In this document: in pieces, positions 18,885-28,677 of the stretch
How positions within the stretch are numbered: position 1 is the stretch's first letter
Layout: each line of letters begins with the position of its first letter
Origin: Bacillota bacterium
GTDB lineage: Bacteria; Bacillota; Clostridia; Lachnospirales; Cellulosilyticaceae
NCBI GenBank assembly: GCA_023393125.1
Contig: JAEWMQ010000024.1
Location: forward strand, 116,907 to 180,906
Reading direction: 5' to 3'
Length of the DNA: 64,000 nt
The notes under the pieces: generated by a model
What the model saw: only the letters and a program-made list of their open reading frames with translations
What the model was told of the DNA's origin: nothing
The model's database searches: none
Position numbers and translations under genes: made by a program

Positions 18885-21800
18885 ATGAAATTCAAAGGCA
18901 ATAAAACAAGGCTTGCATGGCTACTTGCAATTTGCATGGTGTTTTCTATGTTTACAGGTTTTAACATGGACTGGAATACCCTTAAAGCAGCATCATTTAC
19001 GGTTGTAGATGGAGATAAAGCAGATTGGAATGCCACTTCTTTAGGAATGGGTTCACCAGTTGGGTGGACAAGTACAACGCTTGGAGATTTGTATCTATCT
19101 AATGATTCTAAAAATCTTTATTTTTGGATTGATACTAATATTCCTAACTGGGGTTCTAATGGTATGTATGTTGACCTAGGACTTTATGTAGAAGGTCAAG
19201 ATGCGGGTAATCCATCTAGTCCACAGGGAAATCAATATAATTTTACTGCTATGACAACAGCGCCACAATATCATGTGAATATTCGTATTGAAGATGATGT
19301 TGCAGGTTATTCTAATTTAACAAAAGGAACAACAGGTAGTGCTATAGAAGTTGTATTAGATACAACGAATAATCCAAAAGACATTGTAGTGAAAGGCAAT
19401 AGAGCAGTAGGTATTGAAGGGTCTATTCCACTATCTGCTTTAGGTGTAGTTACAGACAGTAAGATTCATCCTATCGTCGTACTTAGTGGAAATACAAGTA
19501 GCCAGCATGGTGCATTTAATGTTATTCCAAAAGACTCTTATAATATGTTGGCAGATGCATGGGATGAGTCGGGTGCCAATATGAATACACAAGGAACTTA
19601 TGCTAGTACTTATACAGTACAAGCTTCTAGTGTTATACCGATTGACTTTACAAGTCCCACTGTATCAGGAAAAGATGTTACTTTTAAGTACATGAATGCT
19701 GAAGCAACTAGTGTATATGTAGCAGGTAGCTTTAATAGTTGGAATGAAACTGCCAACCAAATGACATTAAACAGTGATGGTTTATGGGAAGCAACAGTAA
19801 AAGTAGCCGATATTGTTAATGAGTATAAGTTTATAGTAGATGGTAAAGATAGGATTACTGATCCTAAAAATAATAATAAAACAAGTGATGGCAATAGTTT
19901 AGTTTATACAGAAGGTCTTAAACAAAAAGGACCATTAGAGGTGAAAATAGGTGAATCTATTTCCTTACCTAAAGTTAAGTATTATAAGGAAAGTCAACAG
20001 GTAGAAGAAGTAGAACCAGCATATTCTTTGATTAATCCAGATAGCAAATTAAGTTTAAGTAATAACTTATTAACTGTAGCAGCCGATTATCCAGTCGGTA
20101 AAATTCAGTTAAAAGCAGAGTATAATAGTTTAACAACTACCATAGAAGTTAATGCGGTAACAGAGTTAATTAAAAGTCCAGTTATTAATCCTGATGGGAC
20201 AATAACCTTTAATATTCCAAGTTATACAGGTGGAAAGCTTTATATAGCAGGGACAGTAGAAGGAGAAGACTGGAATGGTAAAGAGATTACTAAAAATGAG
20301 AAAGGAATGTTCTCTTATACTACTAAAAACCCTGTAGCACCTGGTAAATATCAGTATAAGTTTAAATTATCTAATACGAGCTGGGATGGTTCTTTCAAAG
20401 ATCCTTTAAATCCTGGGACTGAAGATAATTCTATTCTTATCGTACCTGGTTTAGTAGTGAAAGCAATAAGTGTACAAAAAGGAGTGCCAACTTCTTTACC
20501 TACTAGTGCTACATTATGGGATAGCCAAGGTGAGAGTACAATAGTAGCACCTAGCTATGCTTTAAAAGATCCAGAACCAGTAGGCGTTACACTTGAAAAT
20601 GGTATCCTTACAGTAGATAAAGTATTTTCTGATAATAGCGTTGATTTAATTGCTAGTTCAGGGAATCAGGAAATAGTGATTAAAGTAGAAGTAGTAAGTC
20701 AGCTTTATACATATAAGATTAATTATTATAGACCAACCGCAGACTATACGGATTGGAGTATATGGACTTGGGAAACAGGCAAAGCTGGGGTAGATGTTAG
20801 TTTTGCTACTGATTTAGTAGGAGAATTTAAACAAGCTATATATAAAGTGCCTAGCAATGCACTTAATTTCAAGTTCAAAAAAGGTGACTGGAAAGGTGAA
20901 GATGGTGGAAATCGCATTGTTACTGTACCAGCAGGTCAAACAGAAGTAGAAGTATGGTGTGTACAGGGAGATGAAAAGGTTTATTATTCAAAACCAGATT
21001 TAACAGCTAGAGTACAAAGTGCTTTAGTAGATAGTAAGGATACTGTACTTGTTAGCTTTAATAACTCTATCACAGTACTAACTGGAATTGAGCTTAAAGA
21101 TGTTGGGACAAATCAAGTTATTGCAACAACTGCAACTAAAATAAGCGATACTTCAGTAAAATTAGTTATAACAGACGGCACAGCTATTGATGTGACTAAA
21201 CAATATACAGTAAGTGCGCCTAGCTTTAAAGCTGGCAATGTACTTATGAGGAAAATTTTAGATGATGATGCTTATTATTATTCAGATGATGATTTAGGGG
21301 TGACTTATTCGTCATCAAATAGTACCTTTAAACTATGGGCACCTACAGCTACTAAAGTAGAAGTAGTACTTTACGACAATGCAGTTACTGAGACAGGTGT
21401 TACTCATGCTATGACACGTCAAAGTGCAGGCGTTTGGACTCTGAATTTAGTAGGCGATTTAGCAGGGAAGTTTTATACTTATACGGTGTACTTTGCAGAT
21501 GGCAGTGTTAATAAAGATGCAATGGATCCTTATGCAAAATCTGCGTCAGTCAATGGTAAAAAAGCAGCTATTATTGATTTAAATGCAACAAACCCAGCTG
21601 GTTTTTATAGTAAATCAGGTCCTGCAGTTGCAAGTGCTGCAGATGCTATAGTTTATGAACTTCATGTAAGAGATATGTCTATTGATCCAAGTGCACCATT
21701 TATCAATAAAGGTAAATACTTAGCCTTTACGGAGAAAGGATTAACACTAAATGGTGAACCAGTAGGTATTAATCATCTTAAGGAATTAGGCATTACTCAT

Positions 21801-24800
21801 GTACAGCTTTTACCAATCTATGATTTTGCTACAGTAGATGAAAGTGTAGTAGATGACCCAGCTAGTACAGCGCCTAAATTTAACTGGGGATATGACCCAC
21901 AAAATTATAATGTACCAGAAGGTTCTTATGCTACAGATCCTACAAATCCTGTTAAAAGAGTTAATGAACTTAAACAAATGATTAATGCCCTTCATGAAGC
22001 AGGTATTGGTGTCATTATGGACGTGGTATATAACCATACCTATGATACAGATATGACAAGTCCTTTTAATAAAGTAGTACCTGGTTATTATTATCGAACA
22101 GATGATACAGGTAAGTATACTAATGGTTCAGGCTGTAATAATGAAGTAGCTTCAGAAAGACCAATGGTAAGAAAATTTATTAAAGACTCTGCTAAATATT
22201 GGGCATCAGAGTATAATTTAGATGGTTTTAGATTTGACCTAATGGGACTTATTGATACAGAGACCATGAAGCAAATTACAAGTGAAATTAAGAATGAAAT
22301 TAAACCAGATTTTATTATTTATGGAGAACCTTGGACTGGTGGAAGTACACCACTACAGCAACAAACTGTTAAAGGTAGTCAAAAGGGCCAAGATTTCGGT
22401 GTATTCAATGATGAGATTAGAGGAGCCATCAAGGGAGATAGTGATGGTGCAGGCAAAGGTTTTGCAACAGGTGCTACAGGCCAAGAAGCTGGTATTGTAG
22501 AAGGCGTAAAAGGTGCTATTAATACTTTTGCTACTCATCCAACAGAAGTGGTTTCTTATGTAACAGCTCACGATAATCTTAATCTTTGGGATAAAGTACT
22601 TGCTACTATGAGTCTAGATGCCAAAGAGCCTTATGCAAGTATAACTGGTAACGTTTTAGAAAATGAAGCTGTTAAACGAAGCATACTAGCAAACGGTATA
22701 GCACTGACTTCACAAGGTACATCCTTTATTCATGCCGGTGAAGAATTCCTTAGAACAAAATATGGCGACCACAATAGTTATAAGAGCCCAGATAACATTA
22801 ACATGATTGACTGGGCAAATAGAAGTAACTATAAAGAAGTAACATCCTATTATGAAGGACTCATTGAACTTAGAAAATCACATCCAGCTTTTAGAATGAC
22901 AACGGGTACAGAAGTAAATGCTAATTTAGCTGCCTATGTGGAAAGCAACAATGTTGTAGCTTATACTTTAAAAAATAATGCCAATGGTGATGCATGGAAA
23001 AATATTGTTGTTATTTACAATGGTAACAATGCAGCTAAGGAAGTAAAATTACCAAGTGCAGCAGATTGGAAAATTGTTGTTAATGATAAAAAAGCAGGAA
23101 CAGCAGTTCTTAGTCAATTAACAGCTGCTAGTAGTGTACAGGTAGCACCATTATCAATGATGGTACTTTATGATGAAGGTATCAACTACATACCAACACC
23201 TAAAACAATTACACTTACGCCAAGTACTTTAGGGATAGCTGCTAATCAAAGTAAAATGATTAAAGCAGTTGTAAGAGACCAAATGGGCGCAGTTATGTCA
23301 GGACAAAAATTAACTTGGACAGCTGAGGAAGATACGATTGCAAGTGTAGATCATACAGGCAAGGTAACAGCTAAGAAAGTAGGAAAGGCTGTTATTACAG
23401 TAAGTTGTGGAGATGCTAAAATAGTCTTACCAGTAGAAGTTGTTAATGCGTTAACACCTATTAAAATTGAATTAACATCACCTCAAGATTATGTTTATGA
23501 AGGCTATAAGCTTCAGCTTAGTGCTAAGGTATATGATCAATTTAACCAAGAAATGCTAGGAGCTAAAGTAGCATGGCAATCTAGTAATCCTTCTGTAGCT
23601 AGTATCAATACTTCTGGAGAAGTAACAGGTGTAGTAGCAGGAGAAGTAACACTTACAGCAACAGCAGGGATAGCAAGTGAAACGCTTAATCTTGTTGTTA
23701 AAGCCTATGAAAAACGCTATCTCATCCTTGAATACATAAGACCAGATAAAGATTATACAGACTGGAATTTATGGGTATGGGGAACTGGTGCTAAGAACGA
23801 TCAGATTGATTTTACTGAAATTACAGATGATAAAGCAGTTGCTGTAATGGAATTAGGACCTGATGCTGATCGCGTTGGTTTTCTTCTAAGAAAGGGAACT
23901 GACTGGAATACAGCTAAACAAGATATTGCAAGTGATAGGTTCATTCCAGTTCAAAAAGATCAGACTCTTGTTAAAGCAAGAGTAACATCAATGGTACAAG
24001 AAATAGAGGTTTTAGAACCAGTAACGGCCCCTAAGATTTTACCACAAGAAGATAGTATTTTATTCTCCTATAGAGATAACAACTTATTTAAGACAAATCA
24101 AATGGATACGATTCAAAAAGTAGAAGTTGAAATTAATGGTAAGCTTTATGATATGACGTATGATGCTAAAAATGAATTATTTAAGCATACTTATAAAGGA
24201 TTAGAATCAGGTAAATATTACTACTGCTATTATGTAACAGATGCATCTGGTAATAGAGTGAAAAAGCTTGATCCTAATAATGTTAAGGTAGAAAATGGCT
24301 TATCAGTTATTGAATATCAAAAACTAAATGCTAAGGTAACAGGTGAAGTCATACCAGGTGCCTTTAACTTTAGAGAAAGTGCAGTACTCCACATTAAAGC
24401 CGAAGCTATAGGTGAAGATGCAGGCAAGAAACTAGAAATTGATAAAATAACAGTAGATTTAACAGCTCTTGGTGAAAAAGCTGGCGTAGTAGTAGATAAA
24501 GACTTAAAAGCGATTACCTTAACAGCTACAGAAACGATTACAGCAGGACTTAAAGAGTTACCAATTCAAGTATACGATATTTATGGTAATGTTTATAAAG
24601 ATAGTGCTACTGTAACGATTAATCCACAAACTTCAGGAGGAAAAGACCATTTTGATTGGGATGAAGCAGTGATTTACTTTATGCTAACAGACCGTTTCAA
24701 TAATGGAGATACAAGTAATGATAGCAGCAAGGTTAATGTAGCTGATAAAGGTGCTTATCACGGAGGAGACTTTAAAGGTGTAACATCAAAATTAGATTAC

Positions 24801-27116
24801 CTTAAGTCTTTAGGTATCAATACAATCTGGATCACACCTATTGTTGATAATATTGATTTTAATGTTTTAGCTTATAGTGATGAGTATACTAAACAACCTG
24901 GTCAAGTAGGTAGTGATGTAAGCTATTATGGATATCATGGTTACTGGGCAAAGAATTTTGAAGCACTTAACTCAGAGTTAGGAACAATAGAAGACTTCCA
25001 TACACTCATTGATGCAGCACATGCAAGAAATATGAAGATTATGGTAGATGTGGTTATTAATCATACGGGATATGGTATGAAGAGTGGTGATACACCAGAA
25101 GCAAATGACGGTCCAAGTGACTTAGCAGGTTTCCCAACTACTGCCCAGCAAGATGTGTTTAATGGCATGCTTAGAACAGATGATAGTACAGATGAAGTTT
25201 ATGGCGAACTTGCAGGTCTTCCTGACTTTATAACTGAAGAACCAGAAGTAAGAAATAAGATTATCGAATGGCAAGTGAAGTGGGTGGAAGAGTTAGGTAA
25301 GACTAGTCAAGGTAATACCATTGATTACTTCCGTATTGATACTGCTAAACATGTAGATAAAGCTACACTTCAAGCCTTTAAAAATGCTTTATCAGAAGTA
25401 AAACCAAACTTTAGATACATTGTTGAAGCATGGTTTGGCGGCAATGAATTAGATGCTTATCTTAATAGTGGTTTAGCAGATTCGGTTCTGAACTTTGATT
25501 TTAAAGAAATTGCTAAGGATTTTGTAAATGGTAGACTAGAAGAAGCAGAAGCTAAATTACAAGCTTTAAATGAAAGAGCAACAAGTGCAGCTAGCTATGG
25601 TAACTTCTTAGGTAGTCATGATGAAGATGGTTTCTTGTATTCACTTGGTATGCAAAATACAGATAAGCTTTTAGTAGCAGCAACACTTCAAGCAACTTCA
25701 AAAGGTCAACCTGTTATTTATTATGGTGAAGAACTTGGTCAAAGTGGTAAAAATAACTGGCCATACTATGATAATCGTTATGACATGGATTGGAGTAAGG
25801 CTAATAGTGATAATGCTATTTTAACGCATTATCAAAAAGTATTTGGCATTAGAGAAAAACACTCAGAAGTATTTGCTAAAGGTAGTAGAAAGCAAGTAGC
25901 AGGTAGCAATACTGATCAGTATATGGCTTTTGAAAGAAGTTATGGCGAGGAGACAGTTATTGTAGCTGTTAATAATGCTCAGTCAAGTAAAGAGCTTACT
26001 TTGAAAGTACCTTATAAAGTAGGTAGTGAAGTAACAGATGAATATAGTGGTAAGACTTATGTAGTGACAAAAGATCAAACAGTAGTAGTAACTTTACCAA
26101 AAACAGCAGAAGGTGGTACAGTTATTTTAGTAGGTAAGAAAGCTACAACTGATAATAATGGAGAAGGTAGTGGAGAAAGTAGCAGTGGAACAAGTAATGT
26201 AGGAACCACTACTCAGCAAAAAGTTCATGTAGAGCAAAAGGTGCTTGGAGAAAAGCCAAATCTTGAACAAGTAAAAAACCAAGTACTTTATACCTTTATA
26301 AGTGATCTTCGCCAGTTACAAATCATTGATGAGAAGGGTAAAAACATAGAAAAACTAGATAATGGTATAGAAGTCACCATACCACTATCTGCTGAGCAAA
26401 AAGCAGCTATTACAGATAAGAGAAAAGTAGCTGTCTATCAAATTACTGATTCAGGCAATTTAATCTTTAAGGGTGGTAAACTAACAGATGAAGGTATAAC
26501 CTTTAAAGTGACAGAGTCTGGTCAATATATGGTAATGATATACGAAAAGACCTTTGATGATTTAGACTTAGTACCATGGGCTAAAGATAGTATTGAAGTT
26601 TTAGCAGCAAGACATATTGCTATGGGTAAAACAGAAAATAGGTTTGATCCAAAAGGCACATTAACAAGAGCTGAATTTGCAGCTTACTTATGCCGCATGT
26701 TAAATATCAATACTGAAGATATTCAAAATGAAGGTCAATTTAAAGACATTCAAGCTGACAACTGGTATAGCGGATCCGTTATAGCGCTTAAGGAATTAGG
26801 ACTTATTAGTGGTTATGCAGATAATAGCTTTAAGCCTAATAAGTCAATTACAAGAGAAGAGTTAGCAACACTTCTTGTAAAAGCGTATACTTACTCTATG
26901 AACACGGATTTAGAAAATATACCAGGTTATGATTCACAAAGCTTTAATGATATAAGCCAAGTAGCTGATTGGGCTAAGGCGAATGTTAAAGCTGCTAAAG
27001 CATTAGGTCTTGTTACAGGAACTGGTGATAATAATTATTTACCACAAAAAACTGCAACAAGGGCAGAAATGGCTAGAATGCTTACAATGTTCTTAGAAAA
27101 GACAGGGCAATACTAA
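18885..27116 (+). CDS. Cell-surface double-headed amylopullulanase with CBM, Ig-like and SLH domains
   Basis: This 2743-residue secreted enzyme should cut both alpha-1,6 and alpha-1,4 bonds in starch, glycogen or pullulan. In order: signal peptide (cleavage near 36), a glucodextranase-like N domain (37-245), two CBM48/20-like sandwiches (250-335, 435-520), CBM41 (607-700), and a CBM48-type module (796-875). A type I pullulanase GH13 domain (920-1340) follows, with NWGYDP, Asp1118, Glu1148 and Asp1230. Then come two BIG2-like domains (1439-1606), a second CBM41 (1609-1710), an Ig-like module (about 1715-1800), and a second GH13 amylase domain (1922-2330) with Asp2152, Glu2181 and Asp2246. A Gly/Ser-rich linker leads to three SLH repeats (2560-2740). 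Both heads keep the full catalytic triad. The pullulanase-first order differs from the amylase-first arrangement of Bacillus KSM-1378 enzyme. SLH repeats should anchor it to the S-layer or secondary wall polymer. Confidence 0.93.
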   Translation: MKFKGNKTRLAWLLAICMVFSMFTGFNMDWNTLKAASFTVVDGDKADWNATSLGMGSPVGWTSTTLGDLYLSNDSKNLYFWIDTNIPNWGSNGMYVDLGLYVEGQDAGNPSSPQGNQYNFTAMTTAPQYHVNIRIEDDVAGYSNLTKGTTGSAIEVVLDTTNNPKDIVVKGNRAVGIEGSIPLSALGVVTDSKIHPIVVLSGNTSSQHGAFNVIPKDSYNMLADAWDESGANMNTQGTYASTYTVQASSVIPIDFTSPTVSGKDVTFKYMNAEATSVYVAGSFNSWNETANQMTLNSDGLWEATVKVADIVNEYKFIVDGKDRITDPKNNNKTSDGNSLVYTEGLKQKGPLEVKIGESISLPKVKYYKESQQVEEVEPAYSLINPDSKLSLSNNLLTVAADYPVGKIQLKAEYNSLTTTIEVNAVTELIKSPVINPDGTITFNIPSYTGGKLYIAGTVEGEDWNGKEITKNEKGMFSYTTKNPVAPGKYQYKFKLSNTSWDGSFKDPLNPGTEDNSILIVPGLVVKAISVQKGVPTSLPTSATLWDSQGESTIVAPSYALKDPEPVGVTLENGILTVDKVFSDNSVDLIASSGNQEIVIKVEVVSQLYTYKINYYRPTADYTDWSIWTWETGKAGVDVSFATDLVGEFKQAIYKVPSNALNFKFKKGDWKGEDGGNRIVTVPAGQTEVEVWCVQGDEKVYYSKPDLTARVQSALVDSKDTVLVSFNNSITVLTGIELKDVGTNQVIATTATKISDTSVKLVITDGTAIDVTKQYTVSAPSFKAGNVLMRKILDDDAYYYSDDDLGVTYSSSNSTFKLWAPTATKVEVVLYDNAVTETGVTHAMTRQSAGVWTLNLVGDLAGKFYTYTVYFADGSVNKDAMDPYAKSASVNGKKAAIIDLNATNPAGFYSKSGPAVASAADAIVYELHVRDMSIDPSAPFINKGKYLAFTEKGLTLNGEPVGINHLKELGITHVQLLPIYDFATVDESVVDDPASTAPKFNWGYDPQNYNVPEGSYATDPTNPVKRVNELKQMINALHEAGIGVIMDVVYNHTYDTDMTSPFNKVVPGYYYRTDDTGKYTNGSGCNNEVASERPMVRKFIKDSAKYWASEYNLDGFRFDLMGLIDTETMKQITSEIKNEIKPDFIIYGEPWTGGSTPLQQQTVKGSQKGQDFGVFNDEIRGAIKGDSDGAGKGFATGATGQEAGIVEGVKGAINTFATHPTEVVSYVTAHDNLNLWDKVLATMSLDAKEPYASITGNVLENEAVKRSILANGIALTSQGTSFIHAGEEFLRTKYGDHNSYKSPDNINMIDWANRSNYKEVTSYYEGLIELRKSHPAFRMTTGTEVNANLAAYVESNNVVAYTLKNNANGDAWKNIVVIYNGNNAAKEVKLPSAADWKIVVNDKKAGTAVLSQLTAASSVQVAPLSMMVLYDEGINYIPTPKTITLTPSTLGIAANQSKMIKAVVRDQMGAVMSGQKLTWTAEEDTIASVDHTGKVTAKKVGKAVITVSCGDAKIVLPVEVVNALTPIKIELTSPQDYVYEGYKLQLSAKVYDQFNQEMLGAKVAWQSSNPSVASINTSGEVTGVVAGEVTLTATAGIASETLNLVVKAYEKRYLILEYIRPDKDYTDWNLWVWGTGAKNDQIDFTEITDDKAVAVMELGPDADRVGFLLRKGTDWNTAKQDIASDRFIPVQKDQTLVKARVTSMVQEIEVLEPVTAPKILPQEDSILFSYRDNNLFKTNQMDTIQKVEVEINGKLYDMTYDAKNELFKHTYKGLESGKYYYCYYVTDASGNRVKKLDPNNVKVENGLSVIEYQKLNAKVTGEVIPGAFNFRESAVLHIKAEAIGEDAGKKLEIDKITVDLTALGEKAGVVVDKDLKAITLTATETITAGLKELPIQVYDIYGNVYKDSATVTINPQTSGGKDHFDWDEAVIYFMLTDRFNNGDTSNDSSKVNVADKGAYHGGDFKGVTSKLDYLKSLGINTIWITPIVDNIDFNVLAYSDEYTKQPGQVGSDVSYYGYHGYWAKNFEALNSELGTIEDFHTLIDAAHARNMKIMVDVVINHTGYGMKSGDTPEANDGPSDLAGFPTTAQQDVFNGMLRTDDSTDEVYGELAGLPDFITEEPEVRNKIIEWQVKWVEELGKTSQGNTIDYFRIDTAKHVDKATLQAFKNALSEVKPNFRYIVEAWFGGNELDAYLNSGLADSVLNFDFKEIAKDFVNGRLEEAEAKLQALNERATSAASYGNFLGSHDEDGFLYSLGMQNTDKLLVAATLQATSKGQPVIYYGEELGQSGKNNWPYYDNRYDMDWSKANSDNAILTHYQKVFGIREKHSEVFAKGSRKQVAGSNTDQYMAFERSYGEETVIVAVNNAQSSKELTLKVPYKVGSEVTDEYSGKTYVVTKDQTVVVTLPKTAEGGTVILVGKKATTDNNGEGSGESSSGTSNVGTTTQQKVHVEQKVLGEKPNLEQVKNQVLYTFISDLRQLQIIDEKGKNIEKLDNGIEVTIPLSAEQKAAITDKRKVAVYQITDSGNLIFKGGKLTDEGITFKVTESGQYMVMIYEKTFDDLDLVPWAKDSIEVLAARHIAMGKTENRFDPKGTLTRAEFAAYLCRMLNINTEDIQNEGQFKDIQADNWYSGSVIALKELGLISGYADNSFKPNKSITREELATLLVKAYTYSMNTDLENIPGYDSQSFNDISQVADWAKANVKAAKALGLVTGTGDNNYLPQKTATRAEMARMLTMFLEKTGQY

Positions 27117-27127
27117 TAGCTAGAGTT

Positions 27128-27167
27128 AAATCGTTCTACCTTAGTAATGAGGTAGAACGATTTTTTT
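27128..27167 (+). terminator. Intrinsic terminator of the amylopullulanase gene
   Basis: AAATCGTTCTACCT pairs perfectly with AGGTAGAACGATTT (14 bp, 8-base loop), followed by Ts. Confidence 0.9.
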
Positions 27168-27248
27168 GAGTTAATGTATGCTAAAGAGGGAAGAAATATG
27201 CTATAGTAATAGAAGTAATGGACATCATTGCAAAGCGGAGGAAAAGAA

Positions 27249-28049
27249 ATGGAATTTAAATTATGTGCCTTAGCAAGTGGCAGTAGTGGTAATTGTACTT
27301 ATTTAGAAGCTGGTGATCAGCGTTTTTTAATAGATGTAGGTATTAGTGGGAAAAAAGTGGTGGCAGCACTTAGCCAATTAGAGGTGACACCAGAAAGTAT
27401 TAATGGTATTTTAATTACCCATGAACATTCAGATCATATTAAAGGAGTAGGCATATTAAGTAGAAAATATAATATTCCTATTTATGCTACAAGTACAGCT
27501 TGGGAAAGGCTTTTAGGTGAAAATATGATAGGTGCTGTAAAAGAAGAGCACCAAAAAATCTTAGAAAAAGAAGTATACCTAGAATTAGGTGAACTTAAGA
27601 TTTTACCTTATCCTATTTATCATGATGCGATAGATCCTGTAGGTTATATTTTTGAATACAAAGATAAGAAAATTACTTTAGCAACAGATATCGGTATGAT
27701 TGATGATAAGATTGCAGAAAGACTAAGTGGCTCCCATGGTATTTTATTAGAGTTTAATCATGATATACGTATGCTAGAGGCAGGTGGTTATCCTTATCAC
27801 TTAAAGAAACGTATTTTGAGTGATGTAGGCCACTTAAATAATGAAGCAGCAGCTAAAGCGCTAGTGGACCTATACCATCCAGGGCTTGAATGGGCTGTTT
27901 TAGGACATTTAAGCAAAGATAATAATGTGCCAGACTTAGCATTTATAACAGCACAAACGGCTTTAGAAGAAAAGAATATTATTGTAGGAAAAGATATAGA
28001 GGTCATTGTAGCTAAACGGGATGAAGTTTCAAAAGTATTTGGTTTTTAA
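27249..28049 (+). CDS. WalJ/YycJ-type metallo-beta-lactamase-fold hydrolase
   Basis: This 266-residue MBL-fold protein has LASGSSGNCTYLEAGDQRFL near the N terminus, the metal motif THEHSDH (about 56-62), a later ATDIGMIDD and HLSKDN near the end. These match the YycJ/WalJ family, associated with cell-wall homeostasis or DNA processing and usually found with walRK, which is absent here. ATG at 27249 is chosen because GCGGAGGAAAAG precedes it; the in-frame upstream start lacks a site. It probably uses Zn or Mn as a hydrolase or nuclease. Confidence 0.88.
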   Translation: MEFKLCALASGSSGNCTYLEAGDQRFLIDVGISGKKVVAALSQLEVTPESINGILITHEHSDHIKGVGILSRKYNIPIYATSTAWERLLGENMIGAVKEEHQKILEKEVYLELGELKILPYPIYHDAIDPVGYIFEYKDKKITLATDIGMIDDKIAERLSGSHGILLEFNHDIRMLEAGGYPYHLKKRILSDVGHLNNEAAAKALVDLYHPGLEWAVLGHLSKDNNVPDLAFITAQTALEEKNIIVGKDIEVIVAKRDEVSKVFGF

Positions 28050-28165
28050 CAAAAAAATGCCATAAACTTATAAATAAACGTATAAAAAAAGGTCTCATTG
28101 TTCATAATAGGAGCGTGGAAAATATTTTGCCATACTGATATTGAACAACAAAGGAGACGAACGAC

Positions 28166-28396
28166 ATGACACAAAATAACAAATACCAAGATTGCAGAAA
28201 CAGCAATAACAACAACTATCAAAACAGCAGTCAAAACAGCAGTCAAAACAGCAGTCAAAATAATAACAGCAAAAATAGCACAGATAACAATAATTATAAA
28301 AACAGTAACAACAATAACTTCAAAAACTCCAATAACAATAATTATCAAAATAACGCTGGTACTAATAGTTCCCAAGACATCACAGATAATAGATAA
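28166..28396 (+). CDS. Asn/Ser/Gln-rich low-complexity mini-protein
   Basis: This 76-residue protein is about 40% Asn and over two-thirds Asn, Ser or Gln. It has repeats such as SNNNNYQN and SSQN and one Cys near the N terminus (YQDCRN). AAAGGAG lies about nine bases before the ATG and a strong terminator follows, so it appears to be a real single-gene unit. It has no hydrophobic segment. I do not recognise it; Asn/Gln-rich spore proteins are an analogy only. The gene contains three tandem 12-bp repeats. Confidence 0.7.
   Translation: MTQNNKYQDCRNSNNNNYQNSSQNSSQNSSQNNNSKNSTDNNNYKNSNNNNFKNSNNNNYQNNAGTNSSQDITDNR
28220..28255 (+). repeat. Three tandem 12-bp repeats inside the Asn-rich gene
   Basis: Three exact copies of CAAAACAGCAGT encode the QNSS repeats. 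They suggest expansion or contraction by slippage without frameshift. Confidence 0.9.
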
Positions 28397-28406
28397 GCAT
28401 TATAAG

Positions 28407-28448
28407 AATAGGAAGGATGTTTTTTTGATAAACATCCTTCCTATTTAT
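28407..28448 (+). terminator. Intrinsic terminator after the Asn-rich gene
   Basis: The 16 bases at 28407-28422 pair perfectly with 28430-28445, with a 7-base loop. T-rich sequence is present in the loop and after the stem. Confidence 0.8.
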
Positions 28449-28449
28449 A

Positions 28450-28655
28450 TTGATAGTTTAAGAAGAGACAATATATTTAGGATAAGCTTGGCTTACTTTT
28501 AAGCATATCCTTTAGTGGAATTATTGTATTTACAGTTATAATCTATTAAGTATAAGCTTTGAATTTAATAAAGGCACTATACAAGCATAAAATAAAAAAA
28601 TAAGGATATGCTAGATATAAGCTTTACTTGCTTCGGGCGAGTAAGGCTTTTATTT
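28450..28655 (+). promoter_or_regulatory. Structured leader with terminator-like hairpin before the CorA-like gene
   Basis: TTGATA (28450) and TATATT (28472) could form a promoter with a 16-bp spacer. Downstream, 28480-28489 can pair with 28501-28510 (9 of 10), while 28502-28510 can instead pair with 28604-28612 (9 of 9). A 13-bp hairpin at 28619-28649 with a TTCGG loop is followed by TTTATTT and ends 12 bases before the ribosome binding site. Competing helices plus a terminator-like stem suggest attenuation or a riboswitch. I do not recognise M-box consensus sequence. Confidence 0.45.
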
Positions 28656-28677
28656 CTAATAGGGAGTGGACAAAGCC

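Noticed and set aside
28220..28255. Regular 12-bp repeats suggesting a CRISPR-like array
   Set aside because: The repeats are directly tandem without spacers and encode QNSS units in a good reading frame.
28046..28375. Minus-strand hydrophobic frame opposite the Asn-rich gene
   Set aside because: Val/Ile-rich sequence is what the complement of Asn codons yields, and there is no ribosome binding site.
28450..28655. M-box (ykoK) magnesium riboswitch before the CorA-like gene
   Set aside because: The remembered M-box core sequence is not present; only a generic attenuator-like arrangement is supported.
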